The notes below the pieces were generated by a model, which was given only the letters and a program-made list of their open reading frames with translations, ran no database searches and was not told the DNA's origin. From NCBI RefSeq assembly GCF_947179515.1, contig NC_067478.1:124001-188000 (forward strand): 64,000 bases of DNA. Direction: 5' to 3'. A program made the translations under genes and the position numbers. Each line of letters opens with the position of its first letter. The first letter of the stretch is position 1. Of this stretch, positions 22,807 through 34,088 are shown piece by piece. Origin of the DNA: Apodemus sylvaticus (Eukaryota; Chordata; Mammalia; Rodentia; Muridae).

Positions 22807-24428
22807 GTACAGATTCCCCCTCCCCCTAGCTACCCCCTCATCTTTATTTTTTTCTCTGGCTTTTTAATAGACAAGTTATTAGAAAATTATTTCATAGATA
22901 AAATGTTATACAAAATGGGAGTTACAAAAGGATGTTGATATTAAGTTTAAAGCAATTTTTCATTCTATATGCTCATTTTAAGTTCATAGTAACTGTTTCA
23001 CATGACCTTGTTTTATCCTAGTGTAAACCTGTGGCTTCATTCTTGGACCTGAATACTTTTTCCTTGAACACAAATTTGTCCTAAGTGTATTTCTCTTTTT
23101 AGTGTAGTGATGAGAACTCATTGTATTTCTTATTATGCAGTCTTTACTTACTATTATGAGGAGTAGGTAATTCTAATCTTGATTTTAACTTTGTTGCATC
23201 TTTCTACCAAACAACTAAAACCATCTCTTAAAACTCTATTCCTAAGATTATTTGAATCAAATCAGGAATTCTATAAATTCATTAATTCATCATAAACAGC
23301 ATTAGTTGATTCATGAAAGTTCATCTTTATGTTGATCTGCAAGAAATCTGACCAATATGGTGGGCTGATACCCAGGAATTTTTAGGCATGTGGTAGTGAT
23401 AGGAAAAGGCATATCAGCTTCAAGAAGCAATCCTGATATGAAGTCTATTTGGAAGCTTGCTTCTCAGAGCTTTGTCCATGCAAAAAGGTGGGTCACTTTC
23501 ACAAAGGCTACCTGCTAGCCTTAGCCTTTCCTAGATAGCTCCTGACAATGGTGTTTCTCTATAGTCAGGATGAAATGAGCTTATGTCCAAATACTCAAAC
23601 ACAGAATATAGCATCAGTAATTAAAGTAGACTATCCTCATTTTTTTCTCTAAAGTTATTTCTGTTTCCTGAGTGTACACCATCAAGAGTTCTCATATAAG
23701 TAGAAGAGATGATCAAGTAGAAAACAATTCTTCCATCTCCAGAGGCAATATTCAGTGTCCAGCTTCCACAACCAACTGGCTAGCCCTATCTAAATTACAC
23801 TGCTTTACTTGAAAATTTTCTCTACTTAATCCTCTAAAGCTCTTCATACTTCCCATTTAGGCTAAGAGAAGCCCTCCCCAACCACCCCAAATCTGACCTT
23901 CAAGTTCTATGCCAGAATAAGAATTCTCTACTAAGTGTGCTATAGAAACTTTGATATTTACAATCTGATACAGACTTAGACAATTTTTAGTTTTCTCTAT
24001 TTTCTTAGAGACAGGCAGGGCAAGGAGAGTAAGAGAGAATAAGAGAGCACAAGAAACTTAGAGCTTCTGGTAAGACATGTTCAAGGATATACACATGACT
24101 CATGAAGAGATTTCATCTCTTTTCAGCTGATTATCAAACTAGATTTCACCCAATATCATTGTTCGAGAAGCTTTTTTAAATGGTAAGGACTCTTTTGCTT
24201 TAAAAAATTGTCTCTTTTAAATAAGTCATCCACAATCATGTTTTGTATACTTGATGTCATCACATGCTGAAACATATCCTAAATTATTACCTTTCCTGTA
24301 TCTTAAAGATTTTATTTTCAGATAATTCTGTGAGCACCTGGTGCTGACAGATGTCCTCTCAGGATTTCCTGTTTTTACTCATCACAGAAGCTGAGCTAAC
24401 TAGTCAACCAAGGGCTGAGAGGTGACTT
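22807..24428 (-). other. Ccr5: Remainder of the predicted Ccr5 intron 1
   Basis: No repeat or exon is recognised with confidence. The full predicted intron is 21754-24430, about 2.7 kb. Confidence 0.5.
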
Positions 24429-24430
24429 AC

Positions 24431-24482
24431 CAGACTGTCTTGTAGAGGGAACGGATGTCTCACCTCCTCTGGCTAGGAGAGC
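24431..24482 (-). other. Ccr5: Predicted non-coding exon 1 of Ccr5
   Basis: The minus strand holds GAGACATCCGTTCCCTCTAC followed by a consensus donor, CTG|GTAAGT, with the exon ending at 24431. The block GAGACATCCGTTCCCC, and the sequence just upstream of it, match the 5' leader and promoter region of human CCR5 as I remember it. The 5' edge is estimated from the TATA-like element and is not exact. Confidence 0.6.
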
Positions 24483-24504
24483 TGTACAAATCAAACATAA
24501 AGAC

Positions 24505-24513
24505 AGTATAAAG
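24505..24513 (-). promoter_or_regulatory. Ccr5: Candidate Ccr5 promoter TATA-like element
   Basis: The minus strand reads CTTTATACT about 25-30 nt upstream of the predicted exon 1 start. Further upstream is AAACTCCACCCTC, and the order of both elements resembles the human CCR5 promoter (TTTATACTGTC) from memory. Confidence 0.55.
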
Positions 24514-24545
24514 TAAGAAACAGTTTCTTTCAGAGAGGGTGGAGT

Positions 24546-26163
24546 TTAATGAGAAAAGATATTACGTAGTGTTCAGGGTTTGGGGGTGTCAGAGCAGTTC
24601 TTCTTTTTTTCTTTAAAGTTGCACTTAAAGTAGAAAATGGAAGGCAGCTCTGGTTTGTAAGTATTGTGAGGAGTTTCCTTCTTCAAACTCTTTCACTTAT
24701 GTTCTCTGCCAATCCAGCTACACTCTTTGTTAGAAATTAGAAAAAAATGAAAGGGTATTAATGCTAGAAGAGCACATATCTATTTATTAAAACCCACATT
24801 TGAATTGAGAGAGTAACTGTTTAAGAGATAATTAATGTATGCAATATCTCTGCTTCTCACTGGTAACACCAAAATGGCAAGAGAATTTATTCTTCTCATA
24901 GTTCTTGAGTAAAGTAAACTCCAGCCAATTTAAAGTGAGGTGGAAGCTTTATTCCAAACATCAACCTTGTTACTTCTTTTACTCATCTTCCCCTCCCTGT
25001 TCTACATTTCACAAACATAATTTTTATTGCTCAGTAGGACTCTTCTGTGTAAACTCAAACAACTGGTTATCAAACAGGTTTACCATATATTTTCCTGGAA
25101 ACTAAACACATTTCTTTTTTTCCTCATATATCTGGTAGCTAGTGAGATACAAAATTATGCACTTTACATGGTCATTTATGAGTGCCTATTCTATACCAGA
25201 TTTGAAGGGAACAGAATGTTTCACTCCAAGAACATAATTTATCTGGAGCTGTGAAGGATTTTTCATGTAACAATGAAGAGAAGTGCATGATAAAATTCAG
25301 GATAATATAATAATGCCAGATGTGACTATGTCAGATCAGCTGGGTGGTTGGTAGAATTTAAAAAACACATCAAGAAATGACAGCGGAGCTAATAACACAT
25401 TACAGAGCTGCCGATGAGACCCAAAAGACCCTGTAAGACACAAGACTTCTGCAGCCAGTGTGTTAGGCTAAAGAGCAGTAGTGGTTTGTTATAACAGGCT
25501 ATTTCCTTCAATAACTCCATTTTGTTTTATTCTTACTCCTCATTCCCATTGTACTCCTCATTTTTTTTGTACTCCAGAGCATCTTGTCTGCCAGGTAAGT
25601 CTAGACCACCACTAGTAGATTAATAACTCTGGCTAGCATAGAATTGTCTGACTCAAGTTCCTGGGAATGCTAATTCTATACATAGGCCCTAATTCCCATT
25701 TTCCCCAAAACCTTGGAAGCAGGGAGTTGAGGCATCAGTTTGCTTTCTTCTGTGTGACTGGCATCTTTAATAAAGTGTTTTCTTTCTACCAATGTGTGTC
25801 TCCTGATGATTAATTTTCTATGTGGTAAATTTCCAGACCTAAATTTGGTAACAATAGGAGGCACTCACGGCAAGTTTATAGACAAACCACAAAACAATAA
25901 ACAGCAATGTCTTAATTACACTCAGTAATATTTTCAAAATAAACACAATTTAAAATCTTCATGTTTTAAAACCATTTTCGGAGGTAGACCTCTTTACTGC
26001 TGCTAGACAAATGTTATAATTCTATATGTAAATACTACTTACTCTTATTGTCACCATGTAGATCTAGAGCTTAGCTCTGTGCTGAGATAATTTCATAGGG
26101 TATCTGAAGATATGGGAGATCTAGCTCACCCCCAGAGGGCAGTGTGGAGCCCTATACAGGCTC
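24546..26163. other. Region upstream of Ccr5, no gene
   Basis: AT-rich sequence. Short frames such as 24905-25105 and 25027-25254 have no recognisable features. Upstream regulatory sequence for Ccr5 would be expected near its left end, but I cannot point to a specific element. Confidence 0.4.
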
Positions 26164-27427
26164 AAAAGTCACTCAAAAGAATGCGAATTGATCCATCTTT
26201 ATCTCCTTGTACTAAGCTCAACTCCAAGTGGATCAAGAACCTACAAATAAAACCAGACACACTGAAACTAATAGAAATGAAACTGGGAAAGACCCTTGAG
26301 AACATGGGCACAGAGGAAAAGTTCCTGAACAGAACACCAATAGCTTATGCTCTAAGAACAAGAATTGACAAATAGGACCTCATAAAATTACAAAGTTTCT
26401 GTAAGGCAAAGGACACCATCAGAAGGACAAATCGGCAACCAACAAATTGGGAAAGGATCTTCACTATCCCTACATCTGACAGAAGGTTGATATCCAATAT
26501 ATACAAAGGACTCAAGAAATTAGACCCCCGGAAAACCAAATAACCCTATTAAAAATGGGTTACAGAGCTAAACAAAGAATTTTCACCTGAAGAACTTCGG
26601 ATGGCTGAGAAGCATCTTAAAAAATATTCAACATCATTAGTCATTAGGGAAATGCAAATCAAAACAACCCTGAGATTTCACCTCACACCAGTCAGAATCA
26701 CCAAGATCAAAAACTCAGGAGAAAACAGGTACTGGCAAGGATGTGGAGAAAGAGGAACACTCCTCCACTGCTGGTGGGGTTGCAAATTGGTACAACCACT
26801 CTGGAAATCAGTCTGGCAGTTCCTCAGAAAACTAGACTTGTTACTTCCGGAGGACCCTGCTATACCACTCCTGGGCATATACCCAGAGGATCCTCCAGCA
26901 TGTAATAAGGATACGTGCTCCACTATGTTCATAGCAGCCCTATTTATAATAGCCAGAACCTGGAAAGAACCCAGGTATCCCTCAACTGAAGAATGGATGC
27001 AAAAAATGTGGTGTATATACACAATGGAGTACTATTCAGCCATTAGAAACAATGAATTCATGAAATTCTTAGACAAATGGATGGAGCTGGAGAACATCAT
27101 ACTAAGTGAGGTAACCTAGTCTCAAAAGATCAATCATGGTATGCACTCACTGATAAGCAGATATTGGCCTAGAAACTTGGATTAACTAAGTCATAATCCA
27201 CATATCAAATGATGTCCAAGAAGAACGGAGGAGAGGCCCCTGGTTCTGGAAAGGTTCAGTGCAGCAGTATAGGGCAATACCAGAACAGGGAAGTCAGAAG
27301 GGGTGGATGGAGAAACAGGGGGAGGGAAGAGGGCTTATGGGACTTTTGGGGAATGGGGACCCAGGAAAGGGGAAATCATTTGAAATGTAAGTAAAAAATA
27401 TATCGAATAAAAAAAAAGTCACTCAAA
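26164..27427 (+). mobile_element. 5'-truncated L1 with perfect target-site duplications
   Basis: The insertion (26178-27417) holds the end of L1 ORF2, the 3' UTR and an A-tail. The 14-bp direct repeat AAAAGTCACTCAAA lies at 26164-26177 and 27414-27427. ORF2 is broken: one in-frame stop lies at about 26373 (TAG where the family has Trp), and the frame shifts before 26601. The open frame 26601-27119 (172 residues) is the ORF2 C-terminal region with its cysteine-containing segment. It cannot make a functional protein. Confidence 0.95.
26601..27119 (+). pseudogene. L1 ORF2 C-terminal remnant
   Basis: 172 codons of the ORF2p C-terminal region, including the CWWGC-containing segment and the ending NNEFMKFLDKWMELENI. 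Reverse transcriptase and endonuclease parts are absent because the L1 is 5'-truncated. Confidence 0.9.
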
Positions 27428-28185
27428 CAGAACTTCCAGTGGCCTTGGCAAGATACTTCACTTCTGAAATTCCATTGCCAATCCTGTTGAGATGTGCTAG
27501 CTGATATACGAAGGAATAAATGCTACCAGAGACCATGCAGTTTGGAAAGTATACCTTGGAACAGAGTCAGGGACAAGTTTGCAGTTTGCAGAAGGAAGGC
27601 CAGCTAAGCAAGACATTACCCCCTGTTAAACACCTGGTTCAGAGGTGTGTTCCAGTCACCTCCTGGATAAGTTTGTGTCAAGTATGCACTAAGAAGTGAG
27701 GGACTATGGACCTATGGAGAAATCTTTACTAGCAAATAAATTTACATTTTATGTTTATCACAACCATAAACATTCACTGCTTTGTCCATCCCAGTTTGCA
27801 TGATTTTGTTCTCACATATGTTGTACTTAGACTTTGACAAAGTAATGCTTATGGTTAGTTTGTCCCTCTAGAATCAATGCCCATAGGGAGTAAGTATCTC
27901 AATCCATCTCTCCTTCTGGGACACCAGTAAGTCTTTGAGCAAGTTCTCTATCTCTAGTCATTGTATTATTGTCCCTCTCCTTGTTTTGCTCTCATTGCCA
28001 ACAGTATCACTGAACCAATCAATATTCAGAGCATTCTTGACAAATAGGGAGATGCTAATCTTTCCCTTTGAGTTCAAGGGAACTCAACATGAATTATGAG
28101 GAAGCAGCAACTTCATTCTAAGTTCTTACCAGTAGTAAAATGAGCTGTGAAATTAGCAAATGAATCTTAAAAGATTCTAGGGCTT
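27428..28185. other. Non-coding, nothing recognised
   Basis: No gene or named repeat is seen between the L1 and the next SINE. Confidence 0.4.
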
Positions 28186-28500
28186 GGGAAACAGCTCAGT
28201 GGGTAAACTGCTTACGTTGAAAGTATGAGGACCTGAGTTTGCATTCCCCAGCATTCAGGTTTTTTTTAAGAAAAAATTTAAATATGGTAGTGCGTGCTTG
28301 TCATTCCAGTCCTGAGGGACAGAGACAGGAGGATCCTAGGGGACCACTAGCCTGTCTAACCAATTAGTGAGCCTCTGGTTCAGTGAAAGATGCTGTCTCA
28401 AAAACTAAGGTGAAAAATGACAGAGGAAGACAACTGATTTGAGCTCTGTCCACCACATGTGTACATACAGGTGCACGAACCCACATACACATGTGTAGAC
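28186..28500 (+). repeat. B4-family SINE
   Basis: A tRNA-like head (GGGCTTGGGAAACAGCTCAG, GTGGGTAAACTGCTTAC, GAGGACCTGAGTTTG) is joined to a B1-like half (GTCATTCCAGTCCTGAGGG, CAGAGACAGGAGGATCC). The tail CCACATGTGTACATACAGG is typical of B4. It is diverged. Confidence 0.7.
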
Positions 28501-28756
28501 CACATACAGACAAATGTCTGATTATAACATCAACTATGCTTATTATATGAACTGGAGGAAAAGAAAAATATGAAAAAATAGCCATGTTCTCATAATTAAA
28601 AAACTAGCCCTTTTTAATACCTGTCAATACTTGCCCTTTCCCATGAACCCTTTTAAACTATTCTTACACACATCACTTTATCATCTGGTGGCTTTCTTTT
28701 AATGTTTCGTCAATATTGTAGCACAACAATTTACTTGTCCTCTTACATTTTTTTAT

Positions 28757-28880
28757 GGGATAGGCATAATGGGACACCTTTACTCTTTGACCATGAGGCC
28801 AGTCCACTATACATAGTGAGTTCCAGGCCAATTAGGGCTAAATAGTGAGACCATGTATCAAAAAAACATTTTTTGATATA
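28757..28880 (+). repeat. Degenerate B1-like SINE
   Basis: Traces of B1: AATGGGACACCTTTACTC, GAGTTCCAGGCC and AATAGTGAGACCATG, followed by an A-rich end. Confidence 0.5.
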
Positions 28881-30680
28881 TGTATATATATCATTTTGTG
28901 CTTATGTACATACATATCAATATGTATTTTGACTGTGAGTATATTTCTTTACTTGTAGTTTTAATTAAAGGCTTATATCTTATTTGTATAACTTTTTCAG
29001 TTCTGATTTGCATAGACTTATAAAACCATCATCAAGATCTAGTGATAAGGAATATACCCTTTATATGGCCCAGGAAGGTTCCCTCTATCTTCCTTAGCAG
29101 GTAAGGGTCATTCTGACATTAGATAGATCAGGTGGTTTTTAATTTCATGAAAAGGGAATTCCAGATTCTTCCTTCCTCCTGCCTGGTGTCTTTTGCTCCA
29201 CAGCACAACATTAGCTGTGTTACAAAGCAGATAAGATCTTTTCTGTAGTTTACTAATAAGAACAATGGCATACTAACTGTCATTGTCAATGCTCTTTTGT
29301 CGCATCAAGGAGGGAGTCCTTAGTGCCCACAAGGTTACCTTTAGGATAGCCAGAAACTCTTCACAGTCCTTACAGAAATAAGAATATTCTACTCACCATT
29401 TTTCAGTGTCACACATTGTCATCTAGGTGCCTGAACAATGATGCTTGGGTTTAATGACTCCAAGTCTTTTTACTTTCTGTCTCACACTCCTGTCATAGAA
29501 ACTGGAGTTGGGAGGTATTATACTATTTTCTCATTTCTGTCTTTGTCTTCTAGATATTTGTAATGGAAAATATAACTCTCCTCCCAACTTATATACTGCT
29601 TGTATGCACCATGGAAATACTCAGAGGGTGTCTGCTGTATACATTCATTAGATTATGTCTGGATATGTTGTAAACTACTTAGCTGAGCTTAGAATTCGTC
29701 CCAATGTATTTGGAATCTTTATTTTAATGCTGTGCCAAGACATGGATCTAAGGCAATCTTGGAGATGGTAACAGGTTCTAACTACCAACTAAGGCTTGCA
29801 ACATGCCACTGTCATATTGAGTGGTCAGATCACACCTGCAGCTCTATGCACAACAGGATATTATGTAAGAATCTTCTGATGACTCTGGAGCTGGCAACCT
29901 TTGGCTCAGGGCAAGAGTGTTAAGTGCTTCACAATTACAGAGGAAACCACTGACACTTGGGGTTAGACACCTCTCCTAGGCTTACTAAGAAGTGACAGAA
30001 CCATTCCCGGGCTATCTCATCAACCCTTCCTAATGCTGTATAAGCAGCCAATTAGGGGAGAACAAGTTTGATGAGGGCTCTTGTTGGAGGCCAGCTCCAG
30101 TATTCTCATTCACTCTTGAAGGCAGCTGCTGGAAAAGAGTGTCAGCAGAGCAAGACTTGGTCTCAAGAGACATTAGGGTTGCTTTTTAATATTAAAATGT
30201 TGACCTGTCTTAAGACTAAGACAGAGGTAGCTGGACTGTCTGTCTTTCCTCTGAGGCCAGAAACTGCAGAGTCTCTGGTGTTTAGCACTTAATTGTAAAA
30301 TGGGGGTCAGGGGGATTAAGTAAAGTAGCCTTTGTTTTTATCTCCTCAGAACTTTGGGAGTTCAGACTGAGAATGAAAGTCACAGGAAGAAAAGGAGACT
30401 CTTCGAAAAGTGATTTTAATCTTTATTTCTAGGTTTTTCTCCAAAAATTTTCTCTTCTTCAAAAATTCTCTCTAAACATTCTCCAAAAACTCTCTCTTAA
30501 TTTCTAAATTCCCTTTTAATTCCTAAATTATTCTACTCTGCTGTTCTGATGTAATAAAGCTATGCAAGGTGATAGTTCCTTGTTTTTTTTTTTTATACGT
30601 TTTCTAATTGAATAGATTACATAGTTTTTCCAAGCGTCTCCCCTTTTTTTTAAAAAGTTCACTAAAAGTTCAAACATAAA
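28881..30680. other. Non-coding, nothing firmly recognised
   Basis: No gene is seen. The short frames 29732-29923 and 30068-30292 lack support. A region near 30380-30560 has several TCTCCAAAAA/TTCTCT-type near-repeats (low-complexity). Confidence 0.4.
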
Positions 30681-30689
30681 TTCAAATTA

Positions 30690-30985
30690 TAAATTGTGCC
30701 CTTCCTCCCTCAGGCTTCTGAGCAGGATTTTCCAGACCTCAGTGCTAGCCACAAGTCTCCCACATAGGGTGGAGCGCGCTGACCAAGACAAAGTCCATTG
30801 TTCTTCCAGACCTGCGTTTTCCTGAGAGGCATCAGCCACCTGCTGAGCAAGTACCAGTTCTGCAGACCTGTTTCCAGCCTTTGGGGGAAGAGTTTCCCCC
30901 CTGGCTCTTCCCCCCACCTATATATTTGGAGACTCCCCATTAAACTTTGAGCCTTGAGAATAAAATTTGTCTTGGCTTCATGGCA
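30690..30985 (+). mobile_element. LTR-like sequence of an endogenous retrovirus
   Basis: Contains CACCTATATATTTGGAGACT (TATA-like), CATTAAACTTTGAGCCTTG and GAATAAAATTTGTC (AATAAA), in the spacing of an LTR U3-R-U5. No partner LTR is seen, so it is a solo LTR or a fragment. The family is not named. Confidence 0.5.
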
Positions 30986-31743
30986 TTCCCTCCCTTGAGA
31001 TCTAGGTGAAAAATTAGAAATAGGAGCTTACAATAGGGAAGTGTTGTACTTCTTGTATCACAGTTCTTTATAGGGAAGTCATATACCTGAGCAGAGAACT
31101 AAAGGATGTAATTGGAGGTGGGAGATAGATGCTGGGAATATAAATGAAGAAGCAAAGGTATCTCAATACTGTATGTTCACTAAGTTGCACAGCTATCAAA
31201 GGAGGTAGCAAGTCTACAGTTGTATCGAGGAAGCCACTAACAGAGATAGGTAATATCACCCAAGAAATGGGGGTTGGAAGAAAATCTTGCATATGTAACA
31301 GGTAGTCATGGTGATCATCCCTAGCTCTGGGTCCTCTGAAGGAAGAACAAATTAGTGTTTATCTGTCTGGGCATCTTTGTCAACACAAAAGGGCCTATGG
31401 CAGGGACCAGCTATGTAAACACATGGCCATATCCTTTCTTCATGGCTAGCATATACCTGGAAAGGAGAAGCACAAGAGGTTATCTCGAGGCAGACCACAA
31501 ACCAAGGCTGAGGATACGGGTGGAGTTGACACCGAAAAGGCAGAAACCATACTTGCTTTAGGCACAGTCTTTCAGAATCCAATTGACTCTAAGGACCAAT
31601 TGAACTTTATTCAAGAGAAAGAAAACGATTTCATATAGCAAATACATACATTAAAAGGTTTAATAGTCACTGTCAATGAACCAAAAATTACTCAGTTGAT
31701 ATGGACCAAACTTTATGCTGGGGCCATCAGGATACAGGTCTTT

Positions 31744-31747
<4 letters not shown>

Positions 31748-31784
<37 letters not shown>
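31748..31784. repeat. (CA)n microsatellite
   Basis: About 18 CA units, immediately upstream of the LTR element at 31845. Confidence 0.95.
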
Positions 31785-31786
<2 letters not shown>

Positions 31787-31844
31787 CACAAATACACTAT
31801 ATACCTCACCATACCAGAACCTTCTCAATGTTACATATAATATG

Positions 31845-34088
31845 TGTGGTGGTTTGAATAAGAATGGCTCCTCATAAGCTCATAGATTTGAATCCTTGGT
31901 CACCAGGGAGTGGCACTATTTTGAAAGGATTATGAGATGTGGCCTTGTTGGAGCAGGTGTGGCCTTTTTAAAGAAAATGTGTCATTATGGGGTAGGCTTT
32001 GAGGTTTCAAGGGAACAAGCAAGGTCCAGTGTCTTGCTCTTCCTGCTGCCTGTGGATCTAGATATAGAACTCTCAGCTACTTCTTCAGCACTATGTCTGC
32101 ATGCTCTTAATGGCCCACCATGATTTTAATGGACTAAACCTCTGTAACTCTAAGCAAATCACAATTAAGTGGTTTAAAAGTATTGTCATTGTTATGGTGT
32201 CTCTTCACAGTAATAGGACAGTGACTAAGACAAAAGTTGGTGCCAAGGAGCAAACTATTCTATGAAAAGCCTAACCATGCTGCTTGTTGGCAGAATGTGG
32301 ACTTTGGGACTTTGGGAAAGCAGTTGAGTGCTTTAAGTGGAGTTTAATAGGCCATACTACTAGGAGGGTGGAAGACGGAGATGGTAAGAGCAATAGAGAT
32401 TATGACAGACAGACTCAAAAGGATTCGGAGAATATTAATGTGTCCTAGAGATTATTCTTGTGATATTTCGGCAAATAATGTGGCTGCTTTATGTCCTTTT
32501 CCCAGTTAATAGTGTTGACAGAGATGTCAAGACAGTCTCCTAATGTTGATTCTGTAGGGTGGTTATTAGTCATTACTCTTAAGCAGCCCTATAATGGAAA
32601 GGAGCAAGCCAAACAAGGAAAAATAAAAAAACATGTAGCTGGGAGGTGGTGGCACACGCCTGTAATCCCAGCACTTGGGAGGCAGAGGCAGGCAGATTTC
32701 TGAGTTCGAGACCAGCCTGGTCTACGGAGTGAGTTCCAGGACACCCAGGGCTACACAGAGAAACCCTGTCTCAAAACAAACAAACAAACAAAATAACCAA
32801 AAACAAAAACAAAAAACATGTAAACTTTGAGGAGAAAAAGAGCATCAGAAAGTGTAATGGAGTGAAGCCCAGTACTCAAAGGGATAAAAAACTTAAATAA
32901 ATACATGATGTTATATGGAATAAAGGAATTGGTAACTTCAGGACATGACCCCCACCCACCTAAGTTTCCAGCTTGTGAACAGAATGAAAGAAAAGCTTAA
33001 GCAGTAAAAGAATCAATGACAGAAAGCTGGTTAAAAAAATGTTTTTGAACAAGAGGGATATGGTTTCCAGCCCTAGTAAGCAGAATTTAGCAGCTTTAGC
33101 CACGTGGTTCTGGTTTTAGAGGCAAGGATACAAGAAAGGAGTTATGAAATCTCCCTCCATGACTAAGAAAAGCCACTAATGTCAGGTATATGTTAGGGAG
33201 TATCCCCACATGGTAGCCCAGAGAGGTCAATACATGAAGCTGTGAAAGTGAAGCGTGGATTCTGTTGAAGACCCCAAGATGTTGGAAATGACAGAGTCAT
33301 GGGATTTCTGCCAAGGGGAGCTGATAACAGGTTGTGGAAACAAGACCAAGAGAAAGAAGTATGTTGAAGTGAACAAAGCTGAAAGAAGTTGGAGATCTGA
33401 AGAGCTTGTTGATATCAGACATGAAAATGAAGAGTTTGGGGTTTGCCCTGCTGATTTGTGGTCTTGCTTTTGTCCAGCATTTCCTCGCTATGCTCTCTTT
33501 TCTCCCTTTTGGAATGGTAATTTATATTCTGTACCATTGTATGTTGGCCATATGTGGTCTGCTTTTTTATTTCAAAAAAAAATTTTTTTTAACAGGAGTT
33601 ACAGTTAAGAGATTTCCTTGAGTCTCAGAAGACTGAGCTTTGGACTTTTAAACAATGTTAAGACTGTAATAAACTATGGAGACTTTTGAAGTTGAACTGA
33701 ATGCACTTTTGCATTATGGTTTGGTGACAAGCTTATGGGAACCAGGGAACAGATTGTGGTAATTTGAATGAAAATGGCTCCCCATAGATTCATGGATTTG
33801 AATGTGTACTTCAGGGAGTATCATTATTTGAAAGTATTAAGAGATGTGGCTTTGTTGGGGGAAATGTGTCACTAGAGATTGTCTTTGAGGTTTCAAGGAC
33901 CCAAGCCAGGCCCAGAGTCTTGCTCTTCCTGCTGCCTATGGATTTGGATATAGATCTTTAGCTACTTCTTCAGCATTATTTATGCATACTTCCATGCTCC
34001 CTGCCACTATGACAATAAGTGCTTTCCTTTATAAGAGTTGGCCTGGTCATAGTATCTCTTCATAGCAATAGAACAAAGGACAAAGACA
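31845..34088 (+). mobile_element. MaLR-type element with two LTRs, interrupted by a B1
   Basis: The LTRs at 31845-32232 and 33755-34088 share the order GGTTTGAAT or AATTTGAAT, GGCTCC, CTTGCTCTTCCTGCTGCC and AGCTACTTCTTCAGCA. The internal part starts with TTGGTGCCAAGGAGC, a decayed primer site. It ends with a purine stretch (GGGAACCAGGGAACAGAT) before the 3' LTR. A B1 sits inside it (32638-32810). No protein of a retrovirus is encoded; frames such as 33255-33608 are internal non-coding sequence. Target duplications are no longer visible, consistent with age. Confidence 0.8.
32638..32810 (+). repeat. B1 SINE nested in the MaLR element
   Basis: Well preserved B1 (GGTGGTGGCACACGCCTG, GCACTTGGGAGGCAGAGG, CCCTGTCTCAAAAC) with a (CAAA)n tail. 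Target repeats of about 12 bp, AAAAAACATGTA, flank it at 32626-32637 and 32811-32822. Confidence 0.95.

Noticed and set aside
33255..33621. 117- and 71-codon frames, one with hydrophobic stretches resembling a membrane protein
   Set aside because: They lie in the non-coding internal part of the MaLR-type element, and T-rich DNA gives hydrophobic codons by chance.
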